From contig NZ_CP046171.1 of NCBI RefSeq assembly GCF_011801125.1, positions 7,564,001 to 7,628,000 on the forward strand: a stretch of 64,000 bases of DNA, in the 5' to 3' direction. Below the pieces are notes generated by a model that ran no database searches, was not told the origin of the DNA, and saw only the letters and a list, made by a program, of their open reading frames with translations. Below are positions 34,827 to 41,106 of the stretch, piece by piece. A program made the translations under genes and the position numbers. The DNA is from Nocardia brasiliensis. Its GTDB lineage: Bacteria; Actinomycetota; Actinomycetes; Mycobacteriales; Mycobacteriaceae. The number at the start of each line of letters is the position of its first letter. Positions within the stretch are counted from its first letter, which is position 1.

Positions 34827-35243
34827 ATGCTCTACACGGCGAAGGTGACCGGCCGAGACAAGCGGTGGACGGTCACGATTCCCACGCTCGGCACGGGCGA
34901 GCATCTCCGTGTCACCTATCTGGCCGATGTCGCGGCGGCGGCCAAGAACTTGATCGTCTCGACGCTGGACGTTGCCCCGTCGACGGTCGATGTCGCGGTG
35001 ATCGTCGACGACTTCGCCGGTATCAGCGATGTGCAGCTACGATCGGAACGAATCCACAAGGCACGCGGGCATATTCGCGATCTCCAGGAAGGCGTTCAAG
35101 CCGAGACCAACGCACTGGCACTGGAACTCGATGACGCCGGGCTCTCGCGCCGCGATATCGCCTATCTGCTCGACCTTTCTCCGACCTGGGTAAAGCAGAT
35201 CGTCAAACCCGATAGCGATAAAGAGCAGGGACAAACATCATGA
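34827..35243 (+). CDS. HicB-like protein with C-terminal HTH
   Basis: 138 residues. Residues 1-55 have the partial RNase H-like HicB antitoxin look (YTAKVTGRDKRWTVTIP, then VTYLADVAAAAKNLI). Residues 108-128 are a helix-turn-helix, LSRRDIAYLLDLSPTWVKQI. The next gene overlaps by ATGA, as toxin-antitoxin pairs do, but that partner does not show a HicA signature. Probable autoregulator of the plus-strand operon. Confidence 0.75.
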   Translation: MLYTAKVTGRDKRWTVTIPTLGTGEHLRVTYLADVAAAAKNLIVSTLDVAPSTVDVAVIVDDFAGISDVQLRSERIHKARGHIRDLQEGVQAETNALALELDDAGLSRRDIAYLLDLSPTWVKQIVKPDSDKEQGQTS

Positions 35244-35755
35244 CGAATCGCCCTCCCCTGTCGGTACAGGCAGTGGCGCACCAACTACGGAAACATGAGA
35301 TAAAGCATAGTCATAGCCGTCTCCGCCAGGGGGTCCGGCTCAGGCAACGCGACGATGAGGTAGTCGTCAGCCCGGACTTCGATGCCGAGCACGAACGTAT
35401 GGAATGGGCACAGATACTGACGGGCCTGTTCGAGGATGCGGGCCTCGTCGTCAGACAGCGAGAGGGTTCTGACCTGCTCTATGTCAGTAATGCCGAATTC
35501 ACAGCGTTGGAAGGCGATCCGTCCTGGCTGATTCCCGGAGCGAAGGTCCTCGTTACCGAAACCCGAGGAAAGCCAGTGCCGGATATCGTTACCAAGGTTG
35601 GCCCTCGCGATATTGTCACGGAGCGTGAATACCGCTTCAATAAGAAATCGGGCCGCTGCCAAGACGGAGACAATGTGTACTACCGACGCGCACTCGACAA
35701 CTTCCACTGGCATGAACTCCGCCCCGCCGAATCCCCAACAGGCAGGCAGCCATGA
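35240..35755 (+). CDS. Unknown partner protein of the HicB-like gene
   Basis: 171 residues, ATGA overlap. N-terminal helical/basic half, middle VVSPDFDAEHERMEWAQILTGLFEDAG, C-terminal beta domain (WLIPGAKVLVTETRGKPVPD ... VYYRRALD). No HicA double-stranded-RNA-binding motif (GSHH) is present. Tight coupling suggests it acts with the upstream regulator. Confidence 0.65.
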   Translation: MTNRPPLSVQAVAHQLRKHEIKHSHSRLRQGVRLRQRDDEVVVSPDFDAEHERMEWAQILTGLFEDAGLVVRQREGSDLLYVSNAEFTALEGDPSWLIPGAKVLVTETRGKPVPDIVTKVGPRDIVTEREYRFNKKSGRCQDGDNVYYRRALDNFHWHELRPAESPTGRQP

Positions 35756-35823
35756 CCCACGTTGTGGCTGTTCGCCTCGCATTCGCAGACTCGCCGGACG
35801 CCGGACGATGGGCGATGGCATGA
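35752..35823 (+). CDS. 23-residue coupled micro-ORF
   Basis: ATG overlaps the previous stop and its TGA overlaps the next ATG (both ATGA). Sequence MTHVVAVRLAFADSPDAGRW. It may only serve to couple translation. Confidence 0.4.
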   Translation: MTHVVAVRLAFADSPDAGRWAMA

Positions 35824-36053
35824 ACACCGACGATCAAAGGAATCAGGTGGAAACCATCCAGATCGAGAAGTTCACAGACGGCCTGCGGGACGGGCACATC
35901 GACGTTCCTGCTGACTAATTGCGGGCAATCATCAACGACGCCAAGGAAATCGGATACCACATTGATCCATCCGATATTTGGTACATGGACGGAGGGCTCA
36001 CGATCGGCGACGAGGACCCCTCGGATTGGCTCTCCGCCCGCGGAGCAGAGTAG
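35820..36053 (+). pseudogene. Small acidic ORF split by an in-frame TAA
   Basis: Codons 1-32 (MNTDDQRNQVETIQIEKFTD ... DVPAD) end in TAA at 35916-35918. The same frame continues without gap from TTG 35919 for 44 codons (LRAIINDAKEIGYHIDPSDI ... LSARGAE) to TAG. The two parts read like one 77-residue protein interrupted by a nonsense codon; alternatively TAATTG is a stop-restart coupling site. Confidence 0.5.
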
Positions 36054-36059
36054 AAAGTC

Positions 36060-36152
36060 ATGAAAATCATTGCTGGACTTCATGAATCGGAACAGCTCGA
36101 TGCTGTTCGCGCAGAGCCGACCACCGGACAACAAGACGGCGTGTCGGAATAG
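36060..36152 (+). CDS. 30-residue ORF
   Basis: ATG 6 nt after the preceding stop; MKIIAGLHESEQLDAVRAEP. Weak ribosome site. May be a short real product or the degraded start of another gene. Confidence 0.3.
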   Translation: MKIIAGLHESEQLDAVRAEPTTGQQDGVSE

Positions 36153-36260
36153 CCAGGACACCTTCGGGAAAGACACGTGACGGAAGATGCGGCGGCGCGC
36201 GCGGTGTTGCGGTAAGAAGATCCCTACAGCCGATTATGGCGATTCCCAGAGAGGGGCTAT

Positions 36261-36974
36261 GTGAATCTGCCGCAGACCGTAGCTCAGTTCTTCGTGCTGT
36301 TGCTGCTGGTGGTCCCCGGCATCACCTTCATCGCAGTTCGGCGCACTTTGCGCGGGCCAGGAGCCGACGACAAGGATTTCAGCGCCCGGCTGGCCAACGC
36401 GATTGCAGTCAGCATCGCTTTCGCGTGCCTCTATGCCCTATGTCTCGGCCCCTGGCTGATCGAGCTGTGGACCAAGAACGCCCAGGGGGTACCGGGATAT
36501 GTCCGGCGCCCCCAATTGGCGGCACTTACGGCCGCTGGGCTTGCGTTCGCAGTGCCTATCGGGGTCGCCGCGATCTGCAATCTCCGTGTACGTCGGGTTG
36601 CGCCCAACCGCTGGGTACGTGATCTCAGGGTGGTCAGGCTGCCGATGGGCTACGCGGCTCCGAGCGCATGGGATGCCCGCGCGTCCAGTCGAGCAGACTG
36701 TTTCATCAGAATCTATACAGCGGACAGTATGTGGGTCGGTGGCTACATACCTGGCAACGCTGGCTTCATTGCCACGCACCCGCAGCCGCGCGACATCTTC
36801 ATCCCCGAACCCTGGAAGATGAACGCAAACGGAGAGTTTGTCGACCCTGTTGAAAACAGCATCGGCCTCTACGTGCCACTTACGGGCGCTGAGCGCGTCG
36901 AATGGGTCGCAGAACCCGAGGGAGAAGAAGCACCCCGCCCTCCGGACCAGCCAGCGGACGGAGCTTCCTCCTAG
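36261..36974 (+). CDS. DUF6338-like membrane protein
   Basis: 237 residues, GTG with AGAGAGGGGC upstream. Three hydrophobic segments at about 8-26 (FFVLLLLVVPGITFIAV), 46-66 and 86-108, then a soluble beta domain of about 110 residues (VGGYIPGNAGFIATHPQPRD, IGLYVPLTGAERVEWV). The N terminus with VPG and an arginine cluster resembles DUF6338 proteins. Membrane plus sensor-like domain in a reversed accessory operon is compatible with a lysogenic-conversion or exclusion role (inference). Confidence 0.7.
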   Translation: MNLPQTVAQFFVLLLLVVPGITFIAVRRTLRGPGADDKDFSARLANAIAVSIAFACLYALCLGPWLIELWTKNAQGVPGYVRRPQLAALTAAGLAFAVPIGVAAICNLRVRRVAPNRWVRDLRVVRLPMGYAAPSAWDARASSRADCFIRIYTADSMWVGGYIPGNAGFIATHPQPRDIFIPEPWKMNANGEFVDPVENSIGLYVPLTGAERVEWVAEPEGEEAPRPPDQPADGASS

Positions 36975-36998
36975 TAGCGGGACCTCGTGCGACCGAAC

Positions 36999-37184
36999 CT
37001 ATCTCGCCTTCGCCTGGCCCGAACCCCCAGCGGGCCGCTTGCGAGGTGGGCGCGGAGGCTGCGGGACAGCCCGCGCCGACGGGCTGAGCCCGTGGTCTTC
37101 GCGCGCCCGTGCTGCCGGTCGGCGCGGAGCGGCGCCCCCGGTCAGCGATTGCCGGTCATCCTGCGGCGCTCGCTCGGCCGTCAT
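36999..37184 (-). CDS. Small basic protein, PPRKRP...GGSGQ tail (copy 1)
   Basis: 61 residues with AGGAGG upstream of ATG. Arg/Pro-rich throughout; ends PPRPPRKRPAGGSGQAKAR. The same tail occurs in the adjacent gene. Likely binds nucleic acid through charge; no fold predicted. Confidence 0.6.
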   Translation of the reverse strand: MTAERAPQDDRQSLTGGAAPRRPAARAREDHGLSPSARAVPQPPRPPRKRPAGGSGQAKAR

Positions 37185-37266
37185 GTCTCAAACCTCCTGC
37201 TAGGTCCGTGGCCCAGCTCTATTGAATTCGCCGCAAGCAAGGACGCCCCGGCACTGGTAGCGGCGA

Positions 37267-37413
37267 CTATTTCGCTTTGCTCTGGCCCGAACCACCGCCG
37301 GGGCGCTTGCGGGGCGGTGTCGGAGGAATACCCGTCTTCCGCGGTGAATTGCCCGCCTTCTTGCTCGGCTTGACGGGCGACCGACCTCGGTCTTCATGCG
37401 GCTGAGCAGCCAT
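37267..37413 (-). CDS. Small basic protein, PPRKRP...GGSGQ tail (copy 2)
   Basis: 48 residues, ATG after GAAAGGTGGGC. Lys/Pro-rich, ends PPRKRPGGGSGQSKAK, paralogous to the following gene's tail. Disordered and strongly positive. Encoded too short to be found by length filters. Confidence 0.6.
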   Translation of the reverse strand: MAAQPHEDRGRSPVKPSKKAGNSPRKTGIPPTPPRKRPGGGSGQSKAK

Positions 37414-37526
37414 CGTGCCCACCTTTCTCGACCTGCACCGCGCGTTCCAGTTAGAGAGTAAGTCGACAGCTATCGAACGCGCCCGTGTATTGAGTCAAGA
37501 CGGCTTTTGGACGGCGCTCAACATGC

Positions 37527-37883
37527 CTACTCCGTTAAGGGACACGACGAATCCTCACCGTCGAAGCAATGCCTGATCCCACCGGCATCGAACACCTCGT
37601 ACGGCGCGCGGTCGGCGAGGCCGGGCAGCGCCAAGTAGCCGGTTACCTTGCGGTGCAAGCCCTCGCCGCCGTAGGACACGAGAACGTCGACGTGGTCTTC
37701 GATCAGCGCGGTCTCCAGATCCAGCTCGAAGTCGATGCTGGTCAGATCGGTGTAGTAGTCGGCGAGGTATGCCGCCAGGGCGGCCAGCGTGGTTTCGTTG
37801 CCGTCGAGCTGGAGCCAGGATGTCCTCGAGGTCTGCGCATCGTCGTCCCGTTCGGCGAACGGCACGAACCGCCAGCCGGTCAC
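37527..37883 (-). CDS. Hypothetical early protein
   Basis: 118 residues, GTG in GTGA overlap. Acidic alpha/beta sequence (ALAAYLADYYTDLTSIDFELDLE). Last gene of the dense early operon. No known family. Confidence 0.7.
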   Translation of the reverse strand: MTGWRFVPFAERDDDAQTSRTSWLQLDGNETTLAALAAYLADYYTDLTSIDFELDLETALIEDHVDVLVSYGGEGLHRKVTGYLALPGLADRAPYEVFDAGGIRHCFDGEDSSCPLTE

Positions 37884-38128
37884 AATGCGGTTGTCGGCAC
37901 AGCGATGCCGAGTTGCCAGGCCCAGCCAGCCAGCGTCGCCGAGTCGAGTTCGTTGATGGACTGAAATCGGATCGCCAGGGCCTGCTCGTCGGTGATGTGC
38001 AGGCGCGCGGCGATGTCGACGGTCTTCGTCCCGGCGAGGTACTCGTCCAACGCGGTCAGCAGGATCGCGCGTGCGCGCATTTCGGCGGCGAAGTCCTCAT
38101 GTGGGATCAGGTCGAAGATGTCGGTCAC
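37880..38128 (-). CDS. Small HTH-like protein
   Basis: 82 residues from GTG with CGAGGAGTTGCC upstream. Contains GTKTVDIAARLHITDEQALAI, a helix-turn-helix-like motif around residues 33-55. Probably a small DNA-binding regulator of early transcription. Confidence 0.65.
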   Translation of the reverse strand: MTDIFDLIPHEDFAAEMRARAILLTALDEYLAGTKTVDIAARLHITDEQALAIRFQSINELDSATLAGWAWQLGIAVPTTAL

Positions 38129-38548
38129 GGCAACTCCTCGGTGGTGTCGAGGCTGAGCAATACCTCTTGTGCGGGTGGGTGTTTCAGGTAGGCGATGGCG
38201 CGCAGTAGCGCGTCGACATCCTCGCGCAGGTGCCCGATGACGCCGAGATTGCATGGACCGCAGAGCAATCCGCGGACCATTCCGTCGGAATGGCGGTGGT
38301 CGACGGCCAGCTTCTTGGTCTTTCCGGTGGCGCGGCGGCAGATGTAGCAGCGCCCGCCCTGGAATGCGTAGATCGCGGCGTATTCCTCGGCGGTGATGCC
38401 GTAGACCTTCTCGACGCGGCGGCCGTGCGCCGCGACCTTGCGAGCTCTGGTGACGGCACGGTGGTGAGTGGTGCAGCGCGGTCCGGGGTGCGGGGCTGGC
38501 CGGTCGTTGACCGATCCGTCAGCGCGGCAGTCTTTTGCAGTCGGTCAT
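38125..38548 (-). pseudogene. Recombination endonuclease VII-like gene with +1 frameshift
   Basis: The frame encodes an endonuclease VII-type protein: CRADG and CTTHHR zinc knuckle, RVEKVYGITAEEYAAIYAFQ, GGRCYICRRATGKTKKLAVDHRH (HNH-like His) and GLLCGPCNLGVIGH. No start codon occurs in this frame after the upstream stop. An ATG at 38548 (ATGA overlap) reads MTDCK and would join the frame if one A of the AAAA run (38533-38536) were absent, giving MTDCKDCRADG. So the gene is frameshifted, or the run is a sequencing error, or slippage restores it. Confidence 0.75.
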
Positions 38549-38733
38549 GCGTCGAATTCCCATTCGATCTCGGTGAGTCGGCTCAGCGGCACGGCGATGA
38601 GTTCCCTACCGGCGGTGAGGCATTCGGCATAGGGGAATGGCCATGACCAGGTGCGCTGTACGACGACGGGCAACGACTCGGTCGGCGCGTAGGCCACCGC
38701 ACCTTTGCGCGGGATCGTGACGAGAGTCCTCAC
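38545..38733 (-). CDS. Small hypothetical protein
   Basis: 62 residues, GTG in GTGA overlap. Beta-rich (VVVQRTWSWPFPYAECL), acidic end EIEWEFDA. Coupled between the endonuclease VII-like gene and the next small gene. Confidence 0.6.
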   Translation of the reverse strand: MRTLVTIPRKGAVAYAPTESLPVVVQRTWSWPFPYAECLTAGRELIAVPLSRLTEIEWEFDA

Positions 38734-38936
38734 AGCGCAACCAGGGCGGCCTGTAGCGCGGAGCGGACGCTACGCCGGACGCAGTTGACTTCGTAGGCGA
38801 TGGTTTCGGCTTCGCGGTCACTCGCGGCGATGCCGTTGGTATCCAGCATCTCGGCGACGTCGGCGGGATCGAGATCACCGGCAAAGTTGGTGATTCGAAC
38901 GGTGAGGACCGCTTTGCGGAGCTCGATATCAGTCAT
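38730..38936 (-). CDS. Small hypothetical protein
   Basis: 68 residues, ATG in ATGA overlap with the WhiB-like gene. Helical (DPADVAEMLDTNGIAASDRE). No motif beyond a possible small HTH. Confidence 0.6.
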   Translation of the reverse strand: MTDIELRKAVLTVRITNFAGDLDPADVAEMLDTNGIAASDREAETIAYEVNCVRRSVRSALQAALVAL

Positions 38937-39427
38937 TCGTGTTGTCCTTCAGTGTCTTTCGTGCGTCGGACCGCGGGGTTGTAGCAGGTTGTGCAGTAGC
39001 CGTGTCCGGCGTAGCGCCGCTGCGCGGGGCCGGGCGACCTGAGCGCGGGCACGGTCAGGCGTCCGCAGCCCAGGCATGGGGCGCCGGAGTGGTGTCCGTT
39101 GCCGGGCTTGGGGATGTAGGGCAAGTCGAACCGCTCGGCCATCCGGCGCCGGACGCGCTCGCAGGGACCACGTTTGGCGCTGTTGTCGGTGTGAGCCATT
39201 CCGGCGAGCACGACCCCGGTGATGTAGTCGCCGGTCGTGAGCGGCTCGGCCAGCGCCCACTGCGCGCATTGGCGGATGACCGGACAGCCTGCACATACGC
39301 GCTGCGCATACCGGGTCCGTTCGCCGGGCAGCTCGGGAAGGTTGTCGGTGGCCCACCCTTCGGGGTCGCTGCCTGCGCAGGCCGCCTGCTCCATCCACGG
39401 TGCGGGCCGGGGCAGAGAGGGGATCAC
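38933..39427 (-). CDS. WhiB-like iron-sulfur regulator with C-terminal zinc ribbon
   Basis: 164 residues from GTG. Cys17, Cys45, Cys48 and Cys54 give the C-x27-C-x2-C-x5-C arrangement of WhiB proteins that holds a 4Fe-4S cluster and contacts sigma factor. The usual GIWGG turn is replaced by GVVLAG. Residues about 125-155 add a ribbon (CLGCGRL ... CTTCYN). Phage WhiB proteins can repress host WhiB2 or activate phage promoters. A second one lies at 47844-48344. Confidence 0.85.
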   Translation of the reverse strand: MIPSLPRPAPWMEQAACAGSDPEGWATDNLPELPGERTRYAQRVCAGCPVIRQCAQWALAEPLTTGDYITGVVLAGMAHTDNSAKRGPCERVRRRMAERFDLPYIPKPGNGHHSGAPCLGCGRLTVPALRSPGPAQRRYAGHGYCTTCYNPAVRRTKDTEGQHE

Positions 39428-39455
39428 GGTGCGCCGCTTCGTCGAGCGGCGCGCA

Positions 39456-39923
39456 TCACTGCTCGGCGGCGAGGTGTTCGCGAGCGGCTCGGGCCACGGC
39501 GTGCCAGGGCTCGCTGGCATCACCCAAGCCAGCGGTGGCGCGCTGGTAGATCTGGCGCAGAGTTCCGGCCAGAGCGGCGGTCTTCGCTCGTTCGGCGTCG
39601 GCCTCGGCGGTGCGGCGTTCGCCGATCTCAGTGTCGTAGACCTTCAGCGCGGCGTCGAGGAACGCGGCGTACTGCGCCTTCTTGACGACATCGAGCCGGG
39701 CGATTTCGCGTTGCTCGAGAACGTACGCGCGGATCTTGTCGGCGCTCGATCGCGCGTCGGCGTCACCCGGATCGAGGGCAGGGTTCAGCGGGACGTACGC
39801 CCGGCTGCCGTTGTCGTTGATCAGGTAGTCGCCGTCACGGCGGACGGTGACGGCGATGACGGTGTTCTCGCCGAGGAAATAGTACGGGTATTTCTCCATG
39901 GGCTGATCGGGTGCGGTATTCAT
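39456..39923 (-). CDS. Hypothetical coiled-coil protein
   Basis: 155 residues, ATG with GAGGAGAAAG upstream. N-terminal beta part (NTVIAVTVRRDGDYLINDNG), then a long helix with heptads (LEQREIARLDVVKKAQYAAFLDAALKVYDTEI). Unknown role; soluble. Confidence 0.7.
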   Translation of the reverse strand: MNTAPDQPMEKYPYYFLGENTVIAVTVRRDGDYLINDNGSRAYVPLNPALDPGDADARSSADKIRAYVLEQREIARLDVVKKAQYAAFLDAALKVYDTEIGERRTAEADAERAKTAALAGTLRQIYQRATAGLGDASEPWHAVARAAREHLAAEQ

Positions 39924-40033
39924 CTTTCTCCTCATTAATGGGGGGTGATGATCTTCATCGTCGCGCCGATACCTGAAATCGGTGCACCGCGAAAACGTGA
40001 CGCTCGGCGCACGACCGCACCACGGATAATTGG

Positions 40034-40055
40034 CCCTTGCGCGGCAGCGCAAGGG
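40034..40055. terminator. 9-bp hairpin CCCTTGCGC/GCGCAAGGG
   Basis: Perfect stem with GGCA loop in the 39924-40117 gap. Likely a terminator for the leftward early transcript from the 40.1-40.5 kb gene. Confidence 0.65.
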
Positions 40056-40117
40056 AATGCCAGCGCAACGCGAAAGCCACCGCGCCGACCGCCGACCTGC
40101 GGGCGCGCGCAACCCGC

Positions 40118-40477
40118 TCAGAAGGGCGGGTCCTCGCCGTCGTAGACCTTCCGGCCCACCGCGACATGCCTGGAGTCCACGCGTTGCCCGCACCGATGAG
40201 TGCGATGGATGGTCCCGATCAACGGACGTGGTTCGAGGTGGATCATCGGCGCCGAGCGCCGATGCAACCGGCCCTCGACCAGGTGCAGGGTGCGGTGACC
40301 GGCCAGCAGCGCCGCAGCTTCGCCGAGCAGGCTCAATGCGGCCGTATCCAGCGCGATCTGCCGCGAGTCGTAGACGGCGGACAGCACGGCGGCCTGACAT
40401 GTGCGACACGTCGTCGCTCTCGGAGTCGAGCATGCTGGGGTCCAGCGGTATCGGGTGGCGGGTGGCTTGCGGACCAT
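40118..40477 (-). CDS. Hypothetical protein with CRTCQ motif
   Basis: 119 residues from ATG preceded by CCAGGACACACG. One Cys pair (ATTCRTCQAAVL) near residue 22, then a conserved-looking middle DTAALSLLGEAAALLAGHRTLHLVEGRLHRRS and a terminal RCG. The pattern recurs among small actinophage proteins; Cys/His positions suggest a treble-clef-like zinc site. Function unknown. Confidence 0.65.
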   Translation of the reverse strand: MVRKPPATRYRWTPACSTPRATTCRTCQAAVLSAVYDSRQIALDTAALSLLGEAAALLAGHRTLHLVEGRLHRRSAPMIHLEPRPLIGTIHRTHRCGQRVDSRHVAVGRKVYDGEDPPF

Positions 40478-40824
40478 CGTGTGTCCTGGAATTTTTCCTG
40501 TCGGGAATGTGGACATGCGTCGTGTCCACACCTGTACACACCGAGCGGTATGGACATGGCCTGCGTCACCTGACACGCCGTGCTGGCGGCGGGATGGACG
40601 TTGCGAGCGGCCCTGATTACACTGAGTTTCGAAGCAACGACATTAATCCTCGAATGCTTCGATGACTTAATCCTCTGAGAATTCTTTGAATTCATATATT
40701 TCTTAGAAGTCGTCCGCGATTTTTCTCGGAAGAGTGTGTCCACAGTCCGCACCGCTCGGTCTGCTTCGGAAGATTTACGGTTCGGGCTTCGCCGCGCTCG
40801 TGATTGAGTGGAAGGATGTGCGGT
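40478..40824. promoter_or_regulatory. Divergent control region with repeated TTAATCCTC
   Basis: TTAATCCTC occurs at 40643-40651 and 40667-40675 (24 bp apart), inside the inverted pair TCGAAGC (40629-40635)/GCTTCGA (40656-40662). A/T-rich GAATTC-flanked stretch to about 40706 may hold -10 elements. Several TGGACA/TGTCCA words (40508, 40522, 40550, 40736) add possible sites. No gene in this gap. Confidence 0.5.
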
Positions 40825-41106
40825 ATGACCAACGAGGAAATCGATAGCCGCGTAGCGGCTGTGCTGAGCGTGGATGGCGAACTGCCGTGGGACGAAGCAG
40901 TTCGACTCGTCACGATCCTCCGCCGGGCGGAAGTGTTGCGGTCGGCGACAGGCATCCGCAGTATCGAGATCACCGAGAGCATCGACGCGGACCCCCGAGT
41001 ATCGATCGAGTACGAAGGCGGGCGCAAGCTTGCCGGTGCCCTTCGCACCGACATTCATATCCCAGCCTTCGGTTGGTCGAATCCGTTGCTGCCCGATGCC
41101 TCATAG
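40825..41106 (+). CDS. Hypothetical plus-strand protein
   Basis: 93 residues, ATG after GGAAGGATG. Acidic helical N half (EEIDSRVAAVLSVDGELPWDEAVRLV) and a beta part. Its 3' end overlaps the convergent prim-pol gene by about 50 bp. Possibly a regulator of replication; not recognised. Confidence 0.6.
   Translation: MTNEEIDSRVAAVLSVDGELPWDEAVRLVTILRRAEVLRSATGIRSIEITESIDADPRVSIEYEGGRKLAGALRTDIHIPAFGWSNPLLPDAS

Noticed and set aside
35240..35755. HicA toxin
   Set aside because: Protein is too long (171 residues) and lacks the GSHH-type dsRBD motif of HicA.
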